Below, piece after piece: positions 1 to 7,270 of a stretch of DNA of 7,270 nt. The position numbers and the translations under genes are program-made. The stretch comes from Deltaproteobacteria bacterium (lineage in GTDB: Bacteria > Desulfobacterota > Desulfarculia > Adiutricales > JAGVGV01). A model generated the notes under the pieces. That model was not told the DNA's origin and ran no database searches. It was given only the letters and a program-made list of their open reading frames with translations. Where the stretch lies: contig JADFXS010000035.1 of assembly GCA_015233515.1 (NCBI GenBank), positions 1 through 7,270 on the forward strand, given 5' to 3'. Position 1 is the stretch's first letter; each line of letters opens with the position of its first letter.

Positions 1-641
1 TGCCGCCGGTGTTATTGGTCCTGGCCATTTTTCTTCTAGTCGTCGGGGGCCTGATGGAAGGCTATTTCACGCCCACCGAAGCCGGCAGCGTCGGAACCTT
101 CGCGGTCCTGATCCTGACCGTGGCCCAAAAAGGCATGACTTTCAAGCTGTTCAAAAAAGCGGTTTTCGACACCCTGCGCATCGCCTGCATGGTCATTTCC
201 ATGATCGCCGGCGCGACCATCATGGGTCATTTTTTTCTCATTACCAGGATGCCTTACCACGTGGCGGAATGGCTGGGCGGTCTGAATCTGCCCCCCCTGG
301 TCATCATGCTCATTGTCGTCGTCGTTTACGTCATCGGTGGTTCCTTCATCGAGCATTTGGCTTTCTTGATCCTGGCCACCCCTGTCTTTCTGCCCCTAGT
401 GATCAAACTCGGATACGATCCCATCTGGTTCGGCGTCATTGTCTGCGTCGTGACTATGATCGGAGTCATTTTGCCGCCCCTGGCCATCAATGCTTTCGTT
501 GTCGTGGGCGTTACCGGGGAAAAAGTGGGAACCGTGTACAAGGGGAATTACCCCTACCTCATCGGTATGACCATAATCCTTTTTATTCTGATGGTGTTCC
601 CGGAAATTTCCCTCTGGTTTCCCACAAAATTCATGAGATAA
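1..641 (+). CDS. TRAP transporter large permease, DctM family (C-terminal part, 5' cut by window edge)
   Basis: This is the C-terminal half of the large membrane subunit of a tripartite ATP-independent periplasmic (TRAP) transporter. In the family it forms the ion-coupled pore that takes up organic acids or similar anions delivered by a periplasmic binding protein. The reading frame is open from base 3 to the TAA at 639-641, about 212 residues, so roughly half of the usual 420-450 is visible. The GTG at base 9 is internal, not a start. Family marks are the GYFTPTEAGSVG loop near visible residues 21-32, a run of strongly hydrophobic segments, the segment with VIGGSFIEHLAFLILATPVFLP, and a TMIGVILPPLAINAFVV segment matching the conserved second half of DctM. 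The substrate cannot be told, because the binding protein and small permease are not in the window. The next gene starts 37 nt downstream, so cotranscription is likely. Confidence 0.9.
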   Translation, partial: PPVLLVLAIFLLVVGGLMEGYFTPTEAGSVGTFAVLILTVAQKGMTFKLFKKAVFDTLRIACMVISMIAGATIMGHFFLITRMPYHVAEWLGGLNLPPLVIMLIVVVVYVIGGSFIEHLAFLILATPVFLPLVIKLGYDPIWFGVIVCVVTMIGVILPPLAINAFVVVGVTGEKVGTVYKGNYPYLIGMTIILFILMVFPEISLWFPTKFMR

Positions 642-678
642 GTACGGGCTGGGAGACGATAACCAAAAGGAAGCGCTT

Positions 679-1500
679 ATGGGCATTATCACCATATCGC
701 GGCAGGTGGGAAGCCTGGGTGACGAAATCGCCCAAACCCTGGCCAAAGCCTTGGGTTACAAGCTGATCGGCCAAGATGAATTTCGCGCGGCGACTCGAAG
801 GCATGTTCACGACTTCGGCGAAAAGCTGAGCAGAATCGAAAATGAGAACGCCCCCGGTTTTTTCGACCGGCTGTTCTTCAACACCCCGGTCTACCAAAGC
901 CTGTACGAATCCGTGGTTTTCGACTTGGCCGGCCGGCGTCAGGTCATAATCCTGGGACGCGGCGCCCAAATCGTGCTCAAGGATATCAAGCAGGTCTTCA
1001 AGGTCCGCATAACGGCGCCCTTGGAAACGCGGCTGGCCAGGGTCAGGCAAGTCCTGAAAATCAGCGAAGAGGAGGCCGCGGAATATGTGAAAAAATATGA
1101 CGCTCGCCGCCGCGACCTGGTCAAAAAAGTCTTCGAACAGGATCCGTCCAACTGGAGTCTCTACGACCTGATTTTAAACACCGAATATTTGGATGAGGCC
1201 GCCGGCGTGGCGACCATCAAGGCGGCCCATCAAGAAATGATGAGGCTTCAACCGACCGGAGAAGCCGGCCGGACCCTGCAATGCCTGGCCCTGGCCAAAA
1301 TAGTTGAAGCCCGGTTGCGGGATGAATTCCCCAATCGGGATATCAAGGTCAAGTCCGAAACCGACGGTATTTTGATCCTGACCGGAGTCCTGCCTACGTC
1401 GGCGGACCGGCAAAAGGCGGAAAAAATCGCCGAAAATTTCCCGGGAATCCTGCAAGTCGTCAATGACCTGCGCACCGGGGTTTTTGTTTACGGGCCTTGA
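679..1500 (+). CDS. Cytidylate-kinase-like protein with C-terminal BON domain
   Basis: A 273-residue, probably cytosolic protein. Residues 1-195 match the cytidylate-kinase-like family. They show an N-terminal ITISRQVGSLGDEIAQ nucleotide-loop region (residues 4-19), a GRGAQ segment at 93-97, an APLETRLARV segment typical of the NMP-kinase core, and a late SLYDLILNTEYLD block. The loop has no P-loop lysine and reads GSLG where many relatives read GSGG, so NMP kinase activity is not assured. Residues about 198-268 form a BON-like domain: DIKVKSETDGILILTGVL, then a helix with DRQKAEKIAENFPGI, then a QVVNDLRTG strand. BON domains usually bind membranes or ligands in exported proteins, but no signal peptide is visible here. 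The ATG is supported by AAAAGGAAG at 665-673, about 6 nt upstream. It lies 37 nt after the TRAP permease gene, which suggests one operon and possibly a regulatory role for that transporter (inference). Confidence 0.85.
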   Translation: MGIITISRQVGSLGDEIAQTLAKALGYKLIGQDEFRAATRRHVHDFGEKLSRIENENAPGFFDRLFFNTPVYQSLYESVVFDLAGRRQVIILGRGAQIVLKDIKQVFKVRITAPLETRLARVRQVLKISEEEAAEYVKKYDARRRDLVKKVFEQDPSNWSLYDLILNTEYLDEAAGVATIKAAHQEMMRLQPTGEAGRTLQCLALAKIVEARLRDEFPNRDIKVKSETDGILILTGVLPTSADRQKAEKIAENFPGILQVVNDLRTGVFVYGP

Positions 1501-1546
1501 ACCACTTGATGAGTGCTAGCCACCAGATTAATTAAAAAAATTAAAT

Positions 1547-1565
1547 GGGGCGCTTAAAGCGCCCC
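1547..1565. terminator. GC-rich perfect hairpin, possible terminator
   Basis: GGGGCGC (1547-1553) pairs perfectly with GCGCCCC (1559-1565) around a TTAAA loop; T and A in the loop can add two more pairs. It lies 46 nt after the stop of the kinase-BON gene, so it could end that transcript. On the + strand the sequence after the stem is C-rich with only scattered T, a poor U-tract. On the - strand the stem is followed within a few bases by a run of T (complement of the A run at 1534-1540). The shape is therefore a better terminator for leftward than for rightward transcription, and may act both ways. Confidence 0.5.
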
Positions 1566-1624
1566 CACTATTCCCCCCTAAAAAAATTCCCATAGTTCCC
1601 GTGACCGGGGCCTGACCCCAAATA

Positions 1625-1633
1625 TGCTATAAT
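1625..1633 (+). promoter_or_regulatory. Extended -10 promoter of the archease-rtcB operon (leaderless start)
   Basis: The motif TGCTATAAT is a perfect extended -10 element, with TG one base before a consensus TATAAT at 1628-1633. No good -35 box is seen at 16-18 bp spacing (the region is C/G-rich), which fits promoters that rely on the extended -10. If TATAAT ends at position -7, transcription starts at about 1640, exactly the A of the archease ATG. No Shine-Dalgarno sequence lies between the box and the ATG. This is a prediction from sequence; confidence in the promoter is higher than in the exact start base. Confidence 0.65.
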
Positions 1634-1639
1634 AAAGCC

Positions 1640-2056
1640 ATGAGACGTTATCGGCTGATAGACCATACCGCCGACTTGGCGGTTTATTTTTACGGAGCTA
1701 CTCCCCGCGAGGTGTTTGCCAACGCCGGCCCGGCCCTGTTCAGCATTGTCCTGAACCATCCGCCCCATGGCGGCGTCGATCAAAAGCGGATCGAGGTCGC
1801 CGGCCGCGATCCGGCTGATCTTCTCAACCGCTTCCTGAGTGAACTTTTGTATCTGTTCCAGAGCCAAGGTTTGATCGTCACCGAAGCGATCATCGCCGAT
1901 CTGTCCGATACGGCTTTAACCGCCAACTTGATCGTGGTTCCTTTCGATTTAGACATCCACGGCCTGAAAACCGACATCAAGGCCGTCACCTATCACCAGT
2001 TGGAATTCGGCCCCCGGCCAAGGGGTTGGCGAGCGAAAGTTGTCTTCGATTTGTAA
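1640..2056 (+). CDS. Archease, RtcB activator
   Basis: A 138-residue protein, the usual size for archease. This small metal-binding cofactor promotes guanylylation of RtcB and makes the ligase multiple-turnover. The N-terminal signature is RLIDHTADLAVYFYG (residues 5-19), including the DHTAD motif with Asp8 and Asp12. Next comes a region resembling the family's A-x-A-L-F segment (NAGPALF). The C-terminal signature DIKAVTYHQLEF and the terminal VVFDL with its near-last Asp are also present; in characterised archeases these acidic ends form the metal site. The start is fixed: there is no other Met in the protein, and the only nearby alternative codon lies after the DHTAD motif. Thus the ATG lies 6 nt after a TATAAT box with no ribosome binding site, implying a leaderless message. 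The stop is 20 nt before the rtcB ATG, so the two form an operon. Confidence 0.93.
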   Translation: MRRYRLIDHTADLAVYFYGATPREVFANAGPALFSIVLNHPPHGGVDQKRIEVAGRDPADLLNRFLSELLYLFQSQGLIVTEAIIADLSDTALTANLIVVPFDLDIHGLKTDIKAVTYHQLEFGPRPRGWRAKVVFDL

Positions 2057-2076
2057 GAGGTAATCTGAATTCGACC

Positions 2077-3510
<1,434 letters not shown>

Positions 3511-3567
3511 GACCGCCGAACATGTTTCTTTGCTTCACACCCTGCCGAGGCGCGCCGGGTTGGATAC

Positions 3568-3573
3568 TATAAT
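3568..3573 (+). promoter_or_regulatory. Candidate -10 box (TATAAT) of the MoxR operon
   Basis: A consensus TATAAT lies 57 nt after the rtcB stop and 69 nt before the MoxR-family ATG at 3643. It is preceded by TAC rather than TGN, so the extended -10 is imperfect, and no clear -35 hexamer is present at 16-18 bp spacing. The predicted start is near 3580, giving a leader of about 63 nt that begins with a stem-loop (3587-3616). If real, the MoxR pair is transcribed independently of archease-rtcB, though read-through is also possible because no convincing terminator follows rtcB. Confidence 0.45.
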
Positions 3574-3586
3574 GGCAGGTACAACC

Positions 3587-3616
3587 CGTGAACCCTTTTA
3601 GCCAAAAGGTTTCACG
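3587..3616 (+). repeat. Inverted repeat / stem-loop in the predicted leader of the MoxR operon
   Basis: The left arm CGTGAACCCTTTT (3587-3599) pairs with the right arm AAAAGGTTTCACG (3604-3616) around the loop AGCC. Twelve of thirteen positions pair, with one C/T mismatch. No U-tract follows the right arm (CGATCAACATAC), so it does not look like an intrinsic terminator for rtcB. It starts about 7 nt after the predicted transcription start and ends 14 nt before the AAGGA ribosome binding site (3631-3635). It could be a stabilising 5' stem-loop, a regulatory RNA element, or a DNA operator for a dimeric regulator. The sequence does not decide between these. Confidence 0.6.
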
Positions 3617-3642
3617 CGATCAACATACAAAAGGACATCGAG

Positions 3643-4488
3643 ATGAAGACCGTTAACATGGATGGAGTCACCTTGCACCTGACTCATGCCGAGGAATTAC
3701 CATTGGACTGGGTGGGGCAGCAGGATCTCATGGACCAGATGATGGCCGCCTGGATGGTGGTGGATGAACAGGATCTGCCGCTTAATCCGCGACTCATCGG
3801 CAAGCCGGGCGTGGGGAAGACCACCTTGGCCTATGCCGCCGGCAAGCGACTCGGCCGGGAAGTTTTTCTTTTTCAAGCCACCATGGACACCCGACCCGAG
3901 GATTTACTGGTCACCCCGGTCATTTCCGATCAGGGTCGCATCCAATACATGGCCAGCCCCCTGGTGACGGCCATGATCCGAGGCGGCGTGCTGGTCCTGG
4001 ACGAAGGCAACCGCATGAGCGAAAAATCCTGGGCTTCCCTGGCCCCCCTTCTGGACAACCGGCGTTATGTCGAATCCCTGGTCGCCGGCGTCAAGATCAA
4101 GGCTCACCCCGATTTCCGTTTGGTTGCCACCATGAACGACGATGCCTCGACCTTTGAGATTCCGGAGTACATACACTCCCGGCTCCAGCCGCAGATATTT
4201 ATCGACTTTCCGGAAGCGGAAGAAGAAAAAATCATCCTGGCCCGCAATCTGCCTTTTGCCGACGAAATGCTCCTGAATTACGTAGTGACTTTTCTTCAGA
4301 TCGCCCATGCCAACCGGGAACGATATACGGTCCGGGACGGGATCAATGTCGCGCGATACGCCCTCAAACTCGCCGCGGCCGAAAAACAGAGCTCCCGACA
4401 TCCGTCTCATTACTTGGCGCTCCTGCGGCAATCCACGCGCTTGATCCTAGGCGACGATGCCGTCATTTATTTGCCTTCGGAAGATTAA
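3643..4488 (+). CDS. MoxR-family AAA+ ATPase
   Basis: A 281-residue cytosolic AAA+ ATPase of the MoxR/CbbQ/NorQ type. Members are chaperone-like motors that remodel or metallate partner proteins, usually together with a VWA-domain protein. Visible motifs are the VGQQDLMDQ box near residues 24-32, Walker A GKPGVGKT at 53-60, Walker B VLVLDE at 116-121 with the following GNRM, sensor 1 LVATMND ending in Asn165-Asp166, and a likely arginine finger at Arg180 in HSRLQP. A short C-terminal helical lid runs from about 205 to 270. The length is slightly below the usual 300-330. The ATG has AAGGA at 3631-3635 with 7 nt spacing. The gene begins 132 nt after rtcB behind its own candidate promoter and stem-loop. 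The next gene starts 10 nt after its stop (or overlaps it), so the two are surely coexpressed. The target protein is unknown; the downstream gene is the best candidate partner. Confidence 0.92.
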   Translation: MKTVNMDGVTLHLTHAEELPLDWVGQQDLMDQMMAAWMVVDEQDLPLNPRLIGKPGVGKTTLAYAAGKRLGREVFLFQATMDTRPEDLLVTPVISDQGRIQYMASPLVTAMIRGGVLVLDEGNRMSEKSWASLAPLLDNRRYVESLVAGVKIKAHPDFRLVATMNDDASTFEIPEYIHSRLQPQIFIDFPEAEEEKIILARNLPFADEMLLNYVVTFLQIAHANRERYTVRDGINVARYALKLAAAEKQSSRHPSHYLALLRQSTRLILGDDAVIYLPSED

Positions 4489-4498
4489 GGCCCCCGGC

Positions 4499-6337
4499 GT
4501 GACCAGTCTTGAACAAGAGTTGATACAGGACCGCAACCTGACCTTTGTGCCCATGCTACATGGTCGCTTGGAGTTCGCCGCCGTGGCGCGCCGAATTTTT
4601 CATCACTTGAAGCCGGACGCCATCGCCGTGGAACTGCCGCCGACCCTGACCAAGGCCGTGGAAAAGGGGCTGGATCGGTTGCCTTACCTGTCCGTGGTGC
4701 TCTATCCGGAAAAAGACGGCCGCTTTGTCTATCTGCCCATTGAACCCCAGGACGCCATCTTCACCACGGCTCACCTGGCCAGGACCAAGGGGATCCCCCT
4801 CTTTTTTATCGACCGGGACACGGAAGGTTATCCGCGACATCGCGAAGCCATGCCGGATCCGTATTCTGTTTATCGCCTGGGTCTTAAGGCTTATGCCGAG
4901 GCGTATCTGCGGGAATTTGAAGGGTCGGCCTCCCTGCCCGAAGACCACTTGCGGGAAAGGACCATGGCCGCTCACCTCCAGGAATTATCCCGAAAGTATG
5001 AGCGGGTTTTGTGTGTCCTGGGTTTGACCCACTACCCGGAAGTCTTGCGGCTCCTGGACCAACCTCAGGTCATGCCCCTGGGACGAGTCAGGCGGCGGGA
5101 AGTGACCCTAGCCAAGCTGGCCGCGGAATCCACTCGGGAAATCATGAGCGAAATGCCGTTTGTGGCCGCGGCTTTTGTCCGGACCGGAGAAAATACGGAG
5201 AAGGTAATCGTCGAGATTCCGGATCGTTTGAAGATCCATCAAGATTTGATCGACCAATCCAAAGCCCGACATCTTAAAAGCTCCAAGGAGGAAATCACTC
5301 CCATTCAGATCATGGTTCTGAACAAGTTCGCCCGCAACTATGCGTTTACTCAAGGATATTTGACTCCGGACCTGTATCAGCTCCTGGTCGCGGCCCGCGG
5401 AGTGGCGGGCGACAACTTCGCCTATGAGGTCTGGGACTTGGCCACGGAATATCCCTGGGCCGCCAGTGACGACCAACTGCCTACGGTGACTCTGAAGGGC
5501 GAAGACTTGTATCTGAACATGAAAAAAATATCTTTTTACCGTCGGTTCAGACAGATACGACGCAGACTCGTCTCGGTGCCCTTACGAAAACGTCCCAAGG
5601 AGAAAACTCCGGGCGAATGGCGCAAGGCCTGGCAGGGCAAGAATATCTGTTCCTATCAGCCGGAAGACCTGATCGTGGAAGGCTTTGGCGGATATTTAAA
5701 GAAAAAAGCCGTGCAGATACTCGCCGAAGAAAACCGGCGGACTCAACCTTTTCGGACTTCCATGCTGGATGGCCTGGATATGCGGGAGACCATCCGTAAT
5801 TGGCATGAGAGGAAAATCTATGTTACGGAAAACCGGCCGGTCAGAGGTAAGGTCGGGTCGATAGTCCTGATTTTCGACAGCGACTTACCGGAAGGAGACG
5901 GGCTGGAGAAATACCCCTGGTGCATGACTTGGCTGGGTGAACACGAGCAGGAATCGGATATGGCCTTCTATGCCACCCCGGCGGATGGACGGATGGTCGG
6001 GCCGGGGATATCCAGATGCGAATACGGTGGTTTCATGTTGACTTATCCGCCGCTGCGCCTGGTGGATATCTGGAAGGACCCGTTTTTTGACGGCGCCCGG
6101 ACCAAACCGGAAAGATTACTCCTGGCCGGAATCGACTATTCCGAGGAAAAGCTCATCGCTTATATCGCCCCCCGGCCTCCGGCCGATCGAGTCAAAGCCT
6201 TGGCCGGGTTTTACGGTAAAAAGGTGATTTATATTCCCATCGGACAATTTTCGCCGGTGACCTTAAAAAAAATACGGTCCTTTCACGTCCTGGACGGGCA
6301 TATGGTCAGAGCTTGGGCCGGGACTTATATTTTTTGA
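4499..6337 (+). CDS. Large two-part protein: N-terminal TraB/ChaN/EreA-like fold, unassigned C-terminal half
   Basis: I do not recognise this as a named family. With a GTG start at 4499 it is 612 residues; numbers use that start. Residues 14-190 carry the motif order of the TraB/ChaN/EreA-like superfamily: VPMLHG with His21, DAIAVELPP with Glu45, FFIDRD at 102-107 followed by RHREAMP, then RERTMAAHL at 152-160, and VLGLTHYPEVLRLL with His178. Bacterial DUF5682 proteins, often next to MoxR ATPases, show a similar pattern. Residues 341-369 are strongly basic. Residues about 430-612 form an unassigned region, with GEHEQESDMAFYATP at 480-494 and many conserved-looking aromatics, ending in RAWAGTYIF. 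No signal peptide or membrane span is evident. Start choice: GTG 4499 has TAAGG 8 nt upstream and follows the MoxR stop by 10 nt; ATG 4457 is in frame but overlaps MoxR by 32 nt and adds 14 residues. It is probably a functional partner of the MoxR ATPase (inference). Confidence 0.8.
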   Translation: MTSLEQELIQDRNLTFVPMLHGRLEFAAVARRIFHHLKPDAIAVELPPTLTKAVEKGLDRLPYLSVVLYPEKDGRFVYLPIEPQDAIFTTAHLARTKGIPLFFIDRDTEGYPRHREAMPDPYSVYRLGLKAYAEAYLREFEGSASLPEDHLRERTMAAHLQELSRKYERVLCVLGLTHYPEVLRLLDQPQVMPLGRVRRREVTLAKLAAESTREIMSEMPFVAAAFVRTGENTEKVIVEIPDRLKIHQDLIDQSKARHLKSSKEEITPIQIMVLNKFARNYAFTQGYLTPDLYQLLVAARGVAGDNFAYEVWDLATEYPWAASDDQLPTVTLKGEDLYLNMKKISFYRRFRQIRRRLVSVPLRKRPKEKTPGEWRKAWQGKNICSYQPEDLIVEGFGGYLKKKAVQILAEENRRTQPFRTSMLDGLDMRETIRNWHERKIYVTENRPVRGKVGSIVLIFDSDLPEGDGLEKYPWCMTWLGEHEQESDMAFYATPADGRMVGPGISRCEYGGFMLTYPPLRLVDIWKDPFFDGARTKPERLLLAGIDYSEEKLIAYIAPRPPADRVKALAGFYGKKVIYIPIGQFSPVTLKKIRSFHVLDGHMVRAWAGTYIF

Positions 6338-6358
6338 AAAACCATGAAGCGCGGAACC

Positions 6359-6396
6359 GTCCCTGGCCGGCCGTTGGCCCGCCATTGGCCGGGGGC
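6359..6396. terminator. GC-rich potential stem-loop between convergent genes
   Basis: GTCCCTGGCC (6359-6368) can pair with GGCCGGGGGC (6387-6396) with two G-T wobbles, around an 18-nt GC-rich loop that can itself fold. It lies 21 nt after the stop of the large + strand gene and before the stop of the - strand kinase at 6479, a typical place for a bidirectional transcription end. No U-tract follows on either strand, so it is not a classical intrinsic terminator and the call is weak. The rest of 6338-6478 shows no convincing gene. Confidence 0.3.
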
Positions 6397-6478
6397 AAGC
6401 TGGGTGCGCGCAGGATTATCCAGCCATCATGGCAAGTTATGCCGAGTTCCAACCTTAGGTCGATACGGCGCGCGAACT

Positions 6479-7270
6479 CTATCTGTTCTTGCCATCCGGC
6501 CCGAGGATTTCCCTGATGGTATGAGCAAGATCATGTAAAAGCAATGGTTTTAAGAGAAGCCGCTTAATCCCGCTTTCAAACACTTTCTCTTCGGTCAGCT
6601 GATGACTATACCCCGAACAAAGAATAATCGGAATATCGGGGCGAATCATTAATAACTCCTTGGCCAGTTCCAAACCGGTCATCTGCGGCATAGTCTGGTC
6701 GGTGATAATAAGATCAAAATCAGCAGGCGCGGATTTAAACAACTCCAGGGCCTTTATACTTGAAGTCCTGGTGACGACCTGATATCCGAGTCGCTCCAAC
6801 AGTTTTTTTCCCATTTCAGCCAAAGCCGCTTCATCATCTACAAACAAGACTCTTTCTGTCCCGAATTCTAAAGGTTTAGTCGAGGCGGCCGAGGTTGTCG
6901 TCGTCTGCTCGACCATAGGGAGATGGATGTTAAACGTTGTTCCTTTACCAGGTTCGCTATAAACATTGACCGCGCCGTTTAGGCTCTGGACTATGCCATG
7001 AATCACGGCAAGGCCAAGTCCTGTGCCTTTTCCCGGGCCCTTGGTCGTAAAATAAGGGTCAAAAATACGATCCATAATTTCCGGCGTTATACCGGATCCC
7101 GTATCGCTGATGGACAGTTTAACGTAGTTTCCCGCGGAGAGTTCAAAATTACCACTCTGACAGTCCGAGTCAACTATGACCTTTTCCAAATCCACGGAAA
7201 GAATTCCGCCTTTTTCCTCCATGGCGTGGGCGGCATTAGTACAAAGGTTCATAACTATTTGATGAATACT
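6479..7270 (-). CDS. Hybrid sensor histidine kinase, C-terminal part (HATPase + receiver domain; 5' cut by window edge)
   Basis: The - strand frame is open from the window edge (7270) to the TAG at 6481-6479, about 263 visible residues. The ATG at 7252 is internal, because the upstream residues SIHQIV continue the N-box. The first part is a GHKL ATPase domain: IHQIVMNLCTNAAHAM (N-box), SDTGSGI (G1), IFDPYFTTK (F-box), GKGTGLGLAVIHGIV (G2) and a final EPGKGTTFNIHLP strand. After a Thr/Ser-rich linker comes a CheY-like receiver with FVDDEAA (acidic pair), phosphoacceptor Asp in IITDQTMP (codon 6698-6700), LCSGYS (switch Ser) and LLLKPL (invariant Lys). The dimerisation/phosphoacceptor His and all sensing domains lie outside the window, so the signal and output are unknown. 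The receiver may pass phosphate onward or feed back on the kinase. By eye the gene is richer in A/T than the genes to its left. It is convergent with the MoxR operon and not obviously linked to it. Confidence 0.92.
   Translation of the reverse strand, partial: SIHQIVMNLCTNAAHAMEEKGGILSVDLEKVIVDSDCQSGNFELSAGNYVKLSISDTGSGITPEIMDRIFDPYFTTKGPGKGTGLGLAVIHGIVQSLNGAVNVYSEPGKGTTFNIHLPMVEQTTTTSAASTKPLEFGTERVLFVDDEAALAEMGKKLLERLGYQVVTRTSSIKALELFKSAPADFDLIITDQTMPQMTGLELAKELLMIRPDIPIILCSGYSHQLTEEKVFESGIKRLLLKPLLLHDLAHTIREILGPDGKNR

Noticed and set aside
2026..2076. N-terminal extension of RtcB from the TTG at 2026
   Set aside because: It overlaps the archease coding end in another frame, and the added 17 residues do not fit the RtcB family, whose N-terminus matches the ATG at 2077.
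3519..3534. Possible sigma-54 promoter upstream of the MoxR gene (TTGCT at 3530-3534)
   Set aside because: The -24 half is absent: the bases at the required spacing (AACATG) do not resemble TGGCAC, so the TTGCT is probably chance.
3587..3616. Intrinsic terminator of rtcB
   Set aside because: The stem is not followed by a T run, and it lies downstream of a TATAAT box in the same orientation. It is reported as a leader stem-loop instead.
3904..4431. Long - strand open frame of 175 codons opposite the MoxR gene
   Set aside because: It lies entirely inside the MoxR gene, whose + strand frame has Walker A, Walker B and sensor motifs. The - strand product is low-complexity Gly/Asp/His-rich, as expected of an antisense shadow.
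5858..5900. VWA (MIDAS) domain in the C-terminal half of the large protein, from the VLIFDSD strand
   Set aside because: The DxSxS pattern is not present and the following residues do not fit a MIDAS loop, so a VWA call is not supported by reading alone.
6313..6538. Small + strand open frames in the gap after the large gene
   Set aside because: They overlap the ends of two real genes, lack a ribosome binding site, and have no recognisable protein features.

Overview
The window is a moderately GC-rich bacterial chromosomal segment. It carries six protein genes: five on the + strand and one convergent gene on the - strand at the right edge. The first gene is cut by the left edge and the last by the right edge. 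The gene set (TRAP permease with a cytidylate-kinase-like protein, archease-RtcB, MoxR ATPase, hybrid histidine kinase) fits an environmental Desulfobacterota/deltaproteobacterial-type genome. That placement is an inference from gene content only; no rRNA or other phylogenetic marker is present.

Layout. (1) 1-641 is the C-terminal half of a TRAP transporter large permease (DctM family). It is followed after 37 nt by a cytidylate-kinase-like protein with a C-terminal BON domain (679-1500), probably in the same transcript. (2) 1501-1639 is an intergenic region with a strong GC hairpin and an extended -10 promoter (TGCTATAAT). The promoter sits so close to the next ATG that the archease message is predicted to be leaderless. 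(3) 1640-3510 is a two-gene RNA-repair operon: archease, then RtcB RNA ligase with every metal-binding and guanylylation residue in place. (4) 3511-3642 holds a second TATAAT box and a 13-position imperfect hairpin in the predicted 5' leader of the next operon. (5) 3643-6337 is a two-gene unit: a MoxR-type AAA+ ATPase, and a large protein of about 612 residues. The large protein has an N-terminal half with the motif pattern of the TraB/ChaN/EreA-like fold and a C-terminal half I cannot assign. (6) 6338-6478 is a convergent intergenic gap with a GC-rich potential stem-loop. (7) 6479-7270 on the - strand is the C-terminal part of a hybrid sensor histidine kinase (HATPase plus receiver domain), cut by the window edge.

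How it may work together. Archease and RtcB form a known pair: archease speeds guanylylation and turnover of RtcB, which seals RNA with 2',3'-cyclic phosphate ends. No RtcA cyclase or RtcR regulator is visible. The MoxR ATPase normally acts with a VWA-domain partner, but none is present here. Its downstream neighbour is instead the TraB-fold protein, which resembles the MoxR plus DUF5682 arrangement of other bacteria in principle. A functional link between the RtcB pair and the MoxR pair is only suggested by adjacency, because a separate promoter seems to lie between them. The MoxR/TraB-fold pair beside RtcB-archease is the most promising candidate here for an undescribed system.
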